Source of the DNA: K189A clade bacterium
Lineage (GTDB): Bacteria; Pseudomonadota; Gammaproteobacteria; Pseudomonadales; Azotimanducaceae
Direction of reading: 5' to 3'
Length of the DNA stretch: 64,000 bases
Assembly (NCBI GenBank): GCA_902528515.1
Contig: CABZTD010000003.1
Coordinates: 57,236-121,235, forward strand
The translations under genes were made by a program, and so were the position numbers. Positions within the stretch are counted from its first letter, which is position 1. Every line of letters starts with the position of its first letter. The notes below the pieces were generated by a model. That model ran no database searches. It was not told where the DNA came from and saw nothing but the letters and a program-made list of their open reading frames with translations. This document shows, one piece after another, positions 34,233 through 43,931 of the stretch.

Positions 34233-35545
34233 TTCGTAGTCGGCTTTGCACCGATCAAGTCTCTGATTTCCTTGGTTTCCGCCTTTGCCGAGGCAATTAA
34301 CCGCTTTTCCGAAATACCTTGAACATTAAAGTCCTTCAGGACATGTCGGCCGTCAACAAAAACATGCTTGACCTGACTGGAGCTAGCGCTGAAGACGATA
34401 TTTGAAACAAGGTCATGAATGGGTTGGGTCCGAGAGGCGTCAAGATCTAGTAACACAATGTCTGCTTTTTTCCCTGCCTCGAGCGAACCGAGGTCATCTC
34501 TCCCAAGTGCCTTAGCGCCATTTATCGTCGCCATCTCGAGGGCTTGTTCAGGCAAAAGAGCTCTTGGTGTCCGTTTTAAAGAATTCTGAAGTAAGCAAGC
34601 ACATTTCATTTCTAAAAACATGTCATAACTGTTGTTATTTAGAGCGCCGTCCGTGCCGAGCCCCAAATTGATGCCCGCATGTAATGCGTCGGCGGCGGGC
34701 AGAATGCCAGTTGCCATTTTCATGTTGGCAACCGGGCTATGCGAAAGGTGCGTTCTTGTTTCAGCTAATATTTCTATTTCCCTAGCCGTAACCTGACAAC
34801 CGTTTATTAAAATGACATTTTGTCCGAGCAGCCCATTGCTCAAGGACCATTCCGCGGGTGTTTGATTAAATTCGTTTACCATAAATGCGGCGTCTTCGTA
34901 CTCGGAGCAAAAGTGATACACCATTCCTGTTTCGAGATGTTCACTTTCGTCCTTAATGCGTTGGTAAAACTCAGGGCGATATGCGTCGCCGGGAACCCTC
35001 GGGATATCCACACCGAACCAAATACGCGCTAGCGAATCTTTGTTGGATTGCCACTCCTTAAAACGAGTGCGCACCTCAGGCCAATCATCATCCGAAGTTG
35101 TGAAGCGGCAGAAGATAGCCCTAATTCCTATTCTTGTCGCTGCGTCCATAAGTTCGTTGATGTCATCCGAAGGGTCCGTATTGGGAGACACGAAACTGGT
35201 GGTACCACCTTTGAGCATTTCGACCATACTCAGCTGATTAGCGAGTATCGAGGTAGACTGCGAGCGACGAGCTAGGTAGGGATCAACGACCTTTTCCAGA
35301 AAAGGAATCCAGTGCATTTGATCCCCAAGACCCCGCAAAAGTGATTGGTCCGCGTGGGAATGGGTGTCGATTAGACCTGGTATTGCTATGAGTCCGTTGC
35401 AATCTAATTCGTCCGTGCTTTGGGAGTAGTCTGAAGATTTTCCAATTGACGAAATCCGAGTTCCGTCAATTTTTATGGCGGCATCGTCCACTATCTCGCG
35501 GCGCTCATTCAAGGTAACTGCTGTAACGTTTCTCAGTAGTGTCAT
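34217..35545 (-). CDS. TRZ/ATZ-type amidohydrolase with a His-to-Asn change
   Basis: This 442-residue TIM-barrel metal hydrolase is a distant paralogue of the 17130 protein. IPGLIDTHSHADQSLL gives the first two ligands, YHFCSEYED the third, and LGLGTDGALNNNSYD the Asp. Where family members have LAHCVWL with a substrate-contacting His, this protein reads LINGCQVT, with Asn. SPVANMKMATG is standard. The substrate may differ or activity may be altered. It forms an operon with the MFS gene. Confidence 0.83.
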   Translation of the reverse strand: MTLLRNVTAVTLNERREIVDDAAIKIDGTRISSIGKSSDYSQSTDELDCNGLIAIPGLIDTHSHADQSLLRGLGDQMHWIPFLEKVVDPYLARRSQSTSILANQLSMVEMLKGGTTSFVSPNTDPSDDINELMDAATRIGIRAIFCRFTTSDDDWPEVRTRFKEWQSNKDSLARIWFGVDIPRVPGDAYRPEFYQRIKDESEHLETGMVYHFCSEYEDAAFMVNEFNQTPAEWSLSNGLLGQNVILINGCQVTAREIEILAETRTHLSHSPVANMKMATGILPAADALHAGINLGLGTDGALNNNSYDMFLEMKCACLLQNSLKRTPRALLPEQALEMATINGAKALGRDDLGSLEAGKKADIVLLDLDASRTQPIHDLVSNIVFSASSSQVKHVFVDGRHVLKDFNVQGISEKRLIASAKAETKEIRDLIGAKPTTKWPRI

Positions 35546-35885
35546 TTTTCCTTATCCCATAACTGCGCGAGGTCAGACTTTAGATTTTGCAAATCGAAGC
35601 ACACCAACTGTGGAGCACCACGCCAAGCTAGTGCGCATCAGCAAGCTGTTCCCTGAAAGTATCATTGCAACTCTCCTAGCGGTGAACCCTGCATCAGCGT
35701 CTTTCAGGTCCAGTTTTTATCTATAGATGGACAAGGCTTTTGCAGCAGTCAATGTTCGAGAACAGTCAAAATGCGAGATACGACACTGATGATGACTTCC
35801 GTTCCTTCAATAGGATTGGTTTAGCGAGAGTTACGCAAAAACGGAAACAAAATATAGCCAAGTGTTTCTAGCATCATTAACCCGT
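35546..35885. other. Intergenic stretch, nothing recognised
   Basis: There is no clear coding frame, RNA or repeat. Short open frames here overlap the start of the amidohydrolase on the other strand. Confidence 0.3.
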
Positions 35886-36015
35886 GAAGCGGCTCCGAGA
35901 GGAATTTACAGGAAGGGGAGTAGAGGATAACCCCTCTCGCGGCATGATTATTATTTATTCAGCTTGCTAGCTATTTCGTCAAGGACCCGAGTATCTTTAC
36001 GCTCGCTACTGTCAC
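35886..36015 (-). repeat. Dispersed repeat, copy 4 of 4 (most decayed)
   Basis: The leftward frame ERKDTRVLDEIASKLNK, then two stops and SCRE, aligns without gaps to EQKSYR...LRE of the intact copy. Downstream a one-base loss shifts the frame to ILYSPSCKFLSEPL. GCTCCGAGAGG (35892-35902) partly pairs with CCTCTCGCGGC (35933-35943). Confidence 0.6.
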
Positions 36016-36076
36016 GTCAGCGAACCGTCTCAAAATTGAAAGCTGCTAAGAGGGAGATGCTTGGATTTGCTAAGGC

Positions 36077-37126
36077 CTATAGATTAATGGGTGTTTTAAA
36101 ATCTGGAATGTCTCTCCACCGGAGATCTTCGCGATTTCTCATAATTGCTATCGTCTTTATCGCTTCAGGGTTTGCAAGACCCCAGGGCGCAGAACCGGTC
36201 AAAACGCGTATGACGTTCTCCGCCTGACGTATTGGACATTCGTCGAGGAATCTCGGTGAAAAGCCCGCTAAATGTGGAGTCACAATAACATTAGACAACG
36301 AAAGAAGAGGGTCTGCGGATTCGATTGGCTCCACTTCAGTGACGTCTAGTGCAGCCGCTTCGATAGTTTTCTCCTGTAAAGCACAGAACAATGCTTGACC
36401 ATCGATAACTGGCCCTCGGGATGTATTCACGAGCATCGCGGTCGGCTTCATTAATTTAAGTGTTTTTTCATTGATAAGATGTCTTGTCTCGGTTGTTAAC
36501 GAAGTATGGATCGATACGTAGTCGGATTCTGCGAGCAACTCTTCGAGCGATACCAATTGGACCCCTAACAGGTCAGCTACGGTTTGTGGCACAAAGGGAT
36601 CATAGGCAATAATTCGAGACGGGCCGAAGCTACGCATTCGGGTCGCAAATGCTTGGCCAATGTTGCCGAAACCGATCACCCCAATTGTATGTCCTGCTAT
36701 TCTGGTAACAGTTCTCATGTATTCGACTGTAAGCTTTTTATCTGTTCGCCAAGCTCCGTCTTTAGTAGTGCCGGTGGCATCGCAGATTCTTCGAGTTAAC
36801 GCCAGCAGCATAGCAATAGCGTGTTCGGCCACTTCAGCGGTATTAATCCCTGGAACATTGCAAACTAGTACGCCTAGTTCGGTGGCAGCATCAAGGTCTA
36901 TAGAGTCAACGCCGACGCCCATGCGACTCACCACTTTCAGTTTTGGGCAAGCTTCTAAAACTCTGCGTGACGTTGGCGGCCAGACCCCTACCTGAGCCCC
37001 GTCAGCATCTTGCATCATATTGATCATATCCTCTTCGGACCGCCAAACGTTTTCAGTTACCTCGAAACCCGCAGCCTCAAAAAGGTCTACGCGGTTAAAC
37101 GGACTGGATTGAAGTGATATTTTCAT
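36077..37126 (-). CDS. D-2-hydroxyacid dehydrogenase (SerA-like, NAD-dependent)
   Basis: The 349-residue Rossmann enzyme has the nucleotide-binding GVIGFGNIGQAFATR and the catalytic triad Arg in NTSRGPVIDG, Glu in DVTEVEP and His in VTPHLAGFSP. It resembles 3-phosphoglycerate or hydroxypyruvate dehydrogenases but lacks an ACT domain, so it is unlikely to be the main serine-pathway SerA. ATG 37126 gives MKISLQSSPF. It is followed at 37250 by a sugar-type oxidoreductase on the same strand, so both may act on sugar acids. Confidence 0.83.
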   Translation of the reverse strand: MKISLQSSPFNRVDLFEAAGFEVTENVWRSEEDMINMMQDADGAQVGVWPPTSRRVLEACPKLKVVSRMGVGVDSIDLDAATELGVLVCNVPGINTAEVAEHAIAMLLALTRRICDATGTTKDGAWRTDKKLTVEYMRTVTRIAGHTIGVIGFGNIGQAFATRMRSFGPSRIIAYDPFVPQTVADLLGVQLVSLEELLAESDYVSIHTSLTTETRHLINEKTLKLMKPTAMLVNTSRGPVIDGQALFCALQEKTIEAAALDVTEVEPIESADPLLSLSNVIVTPHLAGFSPRFLDECPIRQAENVIRVLTGSAPWGLANPEAIKTIAIMRNREDLRWRDIPDFKTPINL

Positions 37127-37249
37127 AGTGTATTTACCCAAATGGCAGAGTCACGGCAGTCATGTAGCCCCGCGACCAGTGTGACGAAATAGCGTAATTA
37201 ATCAGAACCAAGGTTTTGGAGTAATTTTTCGAAACTTTGGTTTAACCAA

Positions 37250-38266
37250 CTACCAAACTTTTTCCCATCGCTTAGTCTCAATAGATTTATACAGAGCCTT
37301 GGCCGTACATAGTTCTCCAAGGGAATACTCGGGTGTAGCAGTCATTGAACCGCCGTTGAGAATGAGATCGCAGAACTCGTTAATTTCGGCGCCATAAGAG
37401 TCCCGTCTTCCTTCAGCTCCATATAGGACAGCTTTCCCTCGCGGGAACTCAGAGTTGTATAAACTTAATCTTCCATCCCGACCGCCGGTGATTAGAAGCT
37501 CTCCTTTTGTACCCGTGATGCGAAAGAGCTCGGGCGGAGCCGACGGGCACAAAAAGTTATGACACGTTAGAACACCGACGGCGTTGTTCTCAAACCTTAA
37601 TAGCGTTCTGGACCAAGACTCGCCCTCCATTTCAGCAATATGGTTGCCAGAAATACCGATGACCTCTGATACTTCTCCCATCATCATTCTAAGTGGTCTA
37701 ATCCAGTGCGCCCCCCCGTCAAGCGTTACTCCGCCACCCGCTGCCTCAAGTCTGTAACGCCATGGTATTGGTCCCGAAAGATCCCTCCTGACTCGGTCAT
37801 AGTAGGTCCCGCTTGCGCTGATTACCTCGCCGATCGCGCCTTGATCGATCAATTTTCGAGCCTCAATGATATCTGGCCAGTATTGAGACTGTTCCGCGAT
37901 CATAAATACGATATCTGTTTGGCTGCTCGCGCGTAATATTTTCTGCGCACTTTCCAAGGTATGAGCTATTGGTTTTTCCAGGAGAACGTGCTTTCCAGAA
38001 TTGAAGCAAGCCAATGCTGCAAACTCATGTTGATCGTGCGGCAACATGATATCTGCTGCTATAAAATCACCGTGCTCGAGCGCGTCATGGATGTTACGGA
38101 AAATCGTTGCGCCAGTAAGTTTTGACATTGCCTCGACCGCAGTCGGGTTTTTGTCGACAACGGCGGTCACGTCTGCACGTTTTGCGATCCGCGCGATACC
38201 GTCCCAATGGGCTGCCGCTATGTCGCCGCAACCGATAAATGCCAGTTTGATTCGGGTCTCGGACAT
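37250..38266 (-). CDS. Gfo/Idh/MocA family oxidoreductase
   Basis: The 338-residue NAD(P) enzyme starts with LAFIGCGDIAAAHWDG. The motif EKPIAHTLESAQ provides the catalytic Lys, and GGGVTLDGGAHWIRPLRMM provides the downstream Asp and His. Members oxidise sugars, inositols or related polyols. It lies on the same strand as the 2-hydroxyacid dehydrogenase, 123 nt upstream of it. Confidence 0.85.
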   Translation of the reverse strand: MSETRIKLAFIGCGDIAAAHWDGIARIAKRADVTAVVDKNPTAVEAMSKLTGATIFRNIHDALEHGDFIAADIMLPHDQHEFAALACFNSGKHVLLEKPIAHTLESAQKILRASSQTDIVFMIAEQSQYWPDIIEARKLIDQGAIGEVISASGTYYDRVRRDLSGPIPWRYRLEAAGGGVTLDGGAHWIRPLRMMMGEVSEVIGISGNHIAEMEGESWSRTLLRFENNAVGVLTCHNFLCPSAPPELFRITGTKGELLITGGRDGRLSLYNSEFPRGKAVLYGAEGRRDSYGAEINEFCDLILNGGSMTATPEYSLGELCTAKALYKSIETKRWEKVW

Positions 38267-38384
38267 AGCTGATCAATTACTCCCGGAATGACGCCGAAAT
38301 ATGTGCAAGTATTCGCTCCAAAAGATTTCAGACTGACTTGCGTAACAATTCAACACCTTTTCGGCATTATGGCGAAGACCTAGC

Positions 38385-38612
38385 ATGACAGTGGATGACA
38401 AAAGTTATATCGGCTCTACTTGCAAGATGCTTATTACTGACGCAAGTGGATTTATCACGGGTTACAGCATTCTAGAAATAATGAATAGTGGCTATCTTGT
38501 GAGGGGGACTCTGTGTGACTTGTCAGGAACCGTAGCGTTGAAACCAAATTTGGCGAAACGATTGGATAAAGCTGATCCTGGGCAGCATTGCGATTGTCTT
38601 GCTGGTGCGTGA
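38385..38612 (+). pseudogene. Remnant of an NAD-dependent epimerase/dehydratase
   Basis: The phrase KMLITDASGFITGYSILEIM followed by VRGTLCDLS matches the N-terminal Rossmann segment of extended SDRs (VLVTGASGFIxxH...GYxVRGTVRDLS), but the glycine motif has decayed and only about 50 residues remain. A perfect 12-nt palindrome CTAGGATCCTAG (38625-38636) follows. No function is likely. Confidence 0.5.
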
Positions 38613-38709
38613 GCGAAAGCTGGTCTAGGATCCTAGGGCAAGGCAGGCCATGTACTTAGCGTCCTCCGACACATTTCGCCTTTAAGCAATAGTTCATATC
38701 GCATTACCG

Positions 38710-40323
38710 ATGAAGCATTTATTAACCGATGAGCAATATGCTCAATACCTGACCGACGGGTTTATAGTTGTTCAGCCTCAAAGTTTGGACGATGCCTTTC
38801 ACGATCGTCTTTATCGAAGCGCACAGCAAATTTATGCGTCGGTCGAAGAATCCCGCAGCAAGACCGCACATTTGGACATTATTGGCGACAGTCTGCGCGC
38901 ACGTATTCCCGAGATAGATAGACTATTTGAAGATCCGGCGGTAAGGGGGGCTTTGTTAAGTATTCTTGGCGAAAGCTATGTCATACACCCCCATAATTTC
39001 GTGCATAAAAGTTCCGGTGTGGACCAGGTTTTTCACCAAGACGGCAACTTGCCGTGGAACGAGCGGGGACATTATCGATCGCATCGTCCCAACTGGGCGC
39101 TGCTTTTCTATTATCCTCAAGATGTCACCACAGAAAATGGACCAACCGAGCTGATACTTGGCACCCAGTACTGGACTAAAGATTTTGAAAAGCCAGACGG
39201 CACATGGCATTCCTTCGACGGTATCGACCGCGCATTTACTAGAGAGGAATTGGCTAACGAGGATTTGAGCTTTCGAGATCGCAGGTTAAACGAATCGGTT
39301 GCTTCGCTAGGCATACCGAATTTGCAACGTAAATACGTAGTTGTACCAAAAGGTAGTGTGGTGCTGTGTCACTACGACATTTTGCACAGAGGTTCACGTA
39401 CGCTTCCTGAAGCTGCAGATCGATTCATGTATAAATTCCACTTTATGCGCACTCAAGAGCCCACGCTTGCGACGTGGCAGCACCAGCGTGAGTTTGATAA
39501 CACGAATTATTCGCGGGGCTTTTTGCCAGGGGTGTTGCCGGTCGTGCGTAATATTTGGAATTGGTCGGCCAATATTGAAAATAGCAGCTCGGCGTACGAG
39601 TGTCTGGAAGATTTAAAGCAATCGCTAGTTAATGGTGACGAACCAACACGGGTAGAAGCTGCGTACTTGCTCGGAGAAATGCAGTCCGATGAGGCTGTGG
39701 ATGCGCTTCTTGAAGGATTAACGCACGCAGTAGAATCGGTTCGGAGAGCGTCCTGCTATGGTCTGAAAGTATCTGGTGCTGCTCAAGCGGATAAGATCTT
39801 GCCCTACGTGGATAATCAGCGGGTTAGCACTAGACGCTTGGCGGTTTATGCTCTGGGTGAGGCTTCGAATGGGTCGAATGCTAAGGTTGTTGGGGCTTTG
39901 TTAGCTGCCTTGACCAACGATCAAGACGATTTGGTTCGATCGAACGCTGCTTACGCTATGGGGCAAATATTCCGCTGCAAAGTCTCGGACTTCAGCGCGG
40001 CGATAGATGCGCTTATCCAAAGGCTTTCGCCGGGGATTGAGCTTAACAACACTGAGGTTGCGCTGTTTCCACGGTCCACTGTTAGACAATCTATTGCTTA
40101 CAGTTTGCTGCAGGCAGCGAGTAATCATGAATTTTCTTCCGAACAGATTGAAAAATTGCTCGCCCTAACCCTTGAAGATGACGACCGATATGTCCAGGGC
40201 TTCGCTATTGAGATTACTCGGCAGAATCAAAACCTATCAGCTAGGTCCGTAGATGCATTACTTGCCGCGTTGAGCAGGTTGCGCTTAAGTCCCAGCGCCC
40301 CGGCGGTAATTTCAGAGTCCTAA
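38710..40323 (+). CDS. Phytanoyl-CoA dioxygenase domain fused to HEAT-like repeats
   Basis: Residues about 10-260 form an Fe(II)/2-oxoglutarate dioxygenase of the PhyH family. The metal ligands are His and Asp in VFHQDGN and the distal His in YDILHRGSRT, with a following Arg for 2-oxoglutarate. Residues about 300-525 are at least five HEAT/PBS-lyase-like repeats (RVEAAYLLGEMQSDEAVDAL, then SVRRASCYGLK, then TRRLAVYALGE, then LVRSNAAYAMGQ). The repeats may dock a partner or large substrate. The 537-residue protein has no signal peptide. The substrate is unknown. Confidence 0.83.
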   Translation: MKHLLTDEQYAQYLTDGFIVVQPQSLDDAFHDRLYRSAQQIYASVEESRSKTAHLDIIGDSLRARIPEIDRLFEDPAVRGALLSILGESYVIHPHNFVHKSSGVDQVFHQDGNLPWNERGHYRSHRPNWALLFYYPQDVTTENGPTELILGTQYWTKDFEKPDGTWHSFDGIDRAFTREELANEDLSFRDRRLNESVASLGIPNLQRKYVVVPKGSVVLCHYDILHRGSRTLPEAADRFMYKFHFMRTQEPTLATWQHQREFDNTNYSRGFLPGVLPVVRNIWNWSANIENSSSAYECLEDLKQSLVNGDEPTRVEAAYLLGEMQSDEAVDALLEGLTHAVESVRRASCYGLKVSGAAQADKILPYVDNQRVSTRRLAVYALGEASNGSNAKVVGALLAALTNDQDDLVRSNAAYAMGQIFRCKVSDFSAAIDALIQRLSPGIELNNTEVALFPRSTVRQSIAYSLLQAASNHEFSSEQIEKLLALTLEDDDRYVQGFAIEITRQNQNLSARSVDALLAALSRLRLSPSAPAVISES

Positions 40324-40573
40324 AATGTTTCAAAACGATTCATGATCGTAATAGCTGGGTTGCCTAGACTGTTAATTCGACTCGGACGCCCTAAACCCAA
40401 ACATGAGAATGCTCGGCAGCGAAATGCTGCCTGACGGGTAGGCAACTAAGATTACTTTCAGACGTTATAAGCGAGCGCTATCGCAAGTACCTCTACTCGC
40501 CGACGGCACGGGCGCTATTTTGCGCTTGGCTTGACGATAATCCGCACGACAACAATTTTAACGGCAGTCGGCG

Positions 40574-41761
40574 TCATCGTTTTATTGGATGCGCTGCAAT
40601 GGCATCTTCATTGATGTCTGTGCCCCATCCCGGTCGATTCGGAAGCGTCAACATACCGTTTTCGATCAAGGGTACATGCGTTACCAAATCGTCCCGCCAA
40701 GGCACGTCATCCACGTCGATCTCCATGATTCGAAAGTTGGGTATTGCGGAGCAGACATGAGCGCTCATCATTGTGCATAAATGCCCATAAAAATTATGCG
40801 GAGCTACGTTGATCTCGTACGCATCGGCGAGAGCAGCGATTTTGTACGACTGCCAAGCGCCATTCCAAGGAATGTCGATGATAGCAACGTCCATTGATTG
40901 TGCTTCAAAATAAGGTCGGAACTCCCTGTGTCCGTATAGCGACTCGCAGGACGCAATCGTCTCGTTTCCTTGTTGTCGAATAAATGCGAGAGCCTCGGGG
41001 TTGAAAAGGTCCAGCTCAAACCACATCAAGTTGAATTGTTTGAGGGCTCGAATAACTCGCAGATAACCCTCGGTTTTAAAATTGAAGTTCATGTCGAGAA
41101 GAATATCGATTGAATCGCCGGTTCCTTCCCGTAAAGCTGTCATTTGCTTTTGCAAATCGCTGAGCAATGCAGTGTCAGCGTTCAGCTCTGGAGCGCCGGG
41201 CGTACTGGGTCTCCGCGCGAAACCCGGAGTGTGCACAGGATACGCGTTGTTGAAGCGGTATATGTTGCATTTAAGAGCAGTGTATCCCGACCCGCGAACC
41301 TCGGCGCCTAGCTCGGCTAAGTCCTTTAATGATGACAGGACCGGTTTGCCAATCATTTCCGCTGTGGTTCCATTCATACGATAAGAACCGCAGTGAGACC
41401 AGTAGAGCGGAAGGCTATCCCTGATTTTGCCGCCAAATAATTCGTAACAGGGCACCCCGAGTGCCTTGCCTTTGATATCTAAAAGGGCGTTTTCGATCGC
41501 TGCGATTGCCTGGGCGTTTATGCCGCCTGGCGCCTGACGAGTTATTGCATAGAGAGTGGCAAACAGCGTCTCGTGGCTCAACGCTGGGGCGCCCACCACG
41601 TACGGCTTGAGTTTCGCTATAACCGTTGAGACACCACCGCTACCATATGATTCGTTATATTCGCTATATCCAACGATTCCGTCGGTCGTGGAGATTTTTA
41701 AGAAAGAAAAGTTGCGCCACCCAGCGTCGCAGTGCAGAGATTCTACGTCCGTAATTATCAT
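40574..41761 (-). CDS. Mandelate racemase / muconate-lactonizing (enolase superfamily) enzyme
   Basis: The 395-residue enzyme has an N-terminal capping domain and a TIM barrel. Metal ligands are Asp in ILLDMNFNF, Glu in WFELDLFNPE and Glu in ASCESLYG. A His in NVAPHNFYGHL is the probable acid/base, and the ALKCNIYRF region holds a Lys. Sugar-acid dehydratases and racemases belong here; the substrate cannot be named. It is convergent with the PhyH-HEAT gene. The 40324-40573 gap has a GGCAGC/GCTGCC hairpin. Confidence 0.82.
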   Translation of the reverse strand: MIITDVESLHCDAGWRNFSFLKISTTDGIVGYSEYNESYGSGGVSTVIAKLKPYVVGAPALSHETLFATLYAITRQAPGGINAQAIAAIENALLDIKGKALGVPCYELFGGKIRDSLPLYWSHCGSYRMNGTTAEMIGKPVLSSLKDLAELGAEVRGSGYTALKCNIYRFNNAYPVHTPGFARRPSTPGAPELNADTALLSDLQKQMTALREGTGDSIDILLDMNFNFKTEGYLRVIRALKQFNLMWFELDLFNPEALAFIRQQGNETIASCESLYGHREFRPYFEAQSMDVAIIDIPWNGAWQSYKIAALADAYEINVAPHNFYGHLCTMMSAHVCSAIPNFRIMEIDVDDVPWRDDLVTHVPLIENGMLTLPNRPGWGTDINEDAIAAHPIKR

Positions 41762-42112
41762 CGATTTTTCCTCGGGGGCATTTGGCCGGAAACCCTAAAT
41801 TACAATACACGTTTTCTTCTTGCGCTGAACAACGCATGGGCCGCTAAGCCCGCCCTTTACATGCGCTTCGCATGAAATTGCCAACTATTGGCCGGCAGTA
41901 GGATGATCGAAAAAATCTGCATGGCCGCTGCTAGCAGTGCAACCCTCTCAGCTAAATATGGCAGTGATTAGTGGTACCCAGGTGAGTTCCCGCATAACGA
42001 GAAAAATAGAAAAGACAGAGGGTAATCGGCTTGACTGTACTCATTTGAGCCCGCATCGTTCGTGGCTTGTCTATGCGATGAATAAAATGAGTAATACGCT
42101 TGGGGGAAAATA
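41762..42112. other. Divergent intergenic region
   Basis: This is the divergent spacer between the enolase-superfamily gene and the deacylase. It holds a small perfect hairpin CATGCG/CGCATG near 41871-41885 and a TTGACT near 42032, but no convincing promoter pair. Confidence 0.3.
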
Positions 42113-43813
42113 ATGGAATACGATCTGATCATACGCGGCGGTACCGTCATTGACGGAAGCGGCTCAGAACCAATTAAGGCGGACATTGCTGTCAACGCAG
42201 GGCGCATTGCGCGTATAGGTAACCTGAGTGATGCGTCAGCGAGTAAAACTTTGGATGCTACCGGCAAAATGGTGACACCAGGCTTTGTCGATTTGCACAC
42301 TCACCTCGACGCACAAATAGGTTGGGATCCCATGATGAGCTCCAGTTCTTATCACGGCGTCACGACTGCAATGATTGGCAACTGCGGAGTTACTTTTGCG
42401 CCTTGCAGTCCCAAAAACAGACGCTATCTGGCCGAACTGATGGAGTCTGTGGAGGATATAGCGGCTGACGCAATAATGGATGGCCTGCCCTGGGACTGGA
42501 CTAGTTATGGGGAGTATCTCGACTCTGTGCAGTCTTTAAAGCCGGTACTAAACGTAGTTGGTCTAGCTGGACATTCAGCCATACGCTACGAGGCCATGGG
42601 CGACCGAAGTATGGATGAAGGCGCTCAACCTGATGAAAAAGAACTAGAACACATCAGCCAAATGGTCAAAGAATCGATGGAGGAAGGCGCTGTCGGTTTT
42701 TCAACCTCTCGGTTTTTGCTGCATACGGTTCCCGATGGTAGATGTACTCCGGGTACTTGGGCTGATCTGCGTGAAACTAAGGCGATTCAAGAAGCCATCA
42801 TTGCAGGCGGAGGTCAGGGGGCCCTGTTTCAGTCCGCCAATGACATGCAAACTCGCTACGAAACAGAATTGCAGATGTTCCGCGATGCTACTGAGCTTGG
42901 TTGCCAAGTATTGTTCTCTGGTGGCACTGGTCCCCAGGGTGATGGAGGTGTAACGCGCTGGAGCAAGTTCTTCGAGGAACAAAACAGTGGCGGCAAACGT
43001 CTAGCCAGCATCTGTCATACCCGTCCCAGCGGCGCGTTTTTTGGTCTTGCGCAACTGTCGCCGTTTACCAAAAAATCGAGCGCTTGGCGTGATCTGATGG
43101 CGTTGCCCAACATCGCTTCTCGCGTGGATGCACTGAAAAACCCTGCTACGCGAGCAACTCTAATATCTGAAGGTATTGCCGCCGGCGACATGAACCATTT
43201 GGCGCACATGCTGCATCCGTTTGGGGTCGAGGAGACGCCGAACTTGGACTTCAATCGCAAGGCGAGCCTTCAGCAACTGGCTGCCGAGGCCGGTAAAGAC
43301 CCAGTAGAAGTCTACGTTGATCGATTGGCAGAGTCTGAAGGACGAGAGTTTTTTAACTACTGGATGTTCGGTGGGAATCTCGAGAATCAATGGAAATATA
43401 TGCAACTGCCGCACGTTGTACCTATGCTGGGTGACGCGGGCGCTCATGTCGGCTTTTTCACCGACACTGATTCCCCCACCGTGCTGTTGAGTGAGCTCAC
43501 CAGGGAGCAGGGAGTTTATAGCCTGCCTGAGGCGATTCACCGCATCACTGGTAAATCTGCCGAAATAATTGGCCTCAAAGAGCGGGGTGAGTTACGCGAA
43601 GGTTGGCATGCAGATATCAACATCATCGACTATGAGAATTTACGGACCTGCCATCCAGAGTATGTCAATGATTTTCCTCACGGCGGTGGTCGATTCATTG
43701 TAAGAAGCCAGGGTTATGACGCCACCATCGTTGCTGGAGAAGTTGTGGTTGAAAACTGTCAACACACAGGACAGCGTCCTGGCAAGGTAATCCGAGAGTT
43801 CGTACGCAGTTAA
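42113..43813 (+). CDS. N-acyl-D-amino-acid deacylase family amidohydrolase
   Basis: The 566-residue protein has the family opening YDLIIRGGTVIDGSGSEP and the metal motif FVDLHTHLDAQ, then TTAMIGNCGVTFAPC. The DAGAHVGFFTDTDSPT stretch holds the late Asp, and GWHADINIIDYE is the C-terminal beta-sandwich segment. These enzymes cleave N-acyl-D-amino acids. No signal peptide is seen. The gene is single. Confidence 0.87.
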   Translation: MEYDLIIRGGTVIDGSGSEPIKADIAVNAGRIARIGNLSDASASKTLDATGKMVTPGFVDLHTHLDAQIGWDPMMSSSSYHGVTTAMIGNCGVTFAPCSPKNRRYLAELMESVEDIAADAIMDGLPWDWTSYGEYLDSVQSLKPVLNVVGLAGHSAIRYEAMGDRSMDEGAQPDEKELEHISQMVKESMEEGAVGFSTSRFLLHTVPDGRCTPGTWADLRETKAIQEAIIAGGGQGALFQSANDMQTRYETELQMFRDATELGCQVLFSGGTGPQGDGGVTRWSKFFEEQNSGGKRLASICHTRPSGAFFGLAQLSPFTKKSSAWRDLMALPNIASRVDALKNPATRATLISEGIAAGDMNHLAHMLHPFGVEETPNLDFNRKASLQQLAAEAGKDPVEVYVDRLAESEGREFFNYWMFGGNLENQWKYMQLPHVVPMLGDAGAHVGFFTDTDSPTVLLSELTREQGVYSLPEAIHRITGKSAEIIGLKERGELREGWHADINIIDYENLRTCHPEYVNDFPHGGGRFIVRSQGYDATIVAGEVVVENCQHTGQRPGKVIREFVRS

Positions 43814-43931
43814 TTTGGAAACAAACGTTTTTAGTTGGCACAAGAGAAAAAGGTTTGGGTTGGCGACCTAAACCTTTTTCGCCTTGGTGGTACGCTGCAA
43901 GTGGGCGTCGTTTCGTAAACCTGGATTATGC

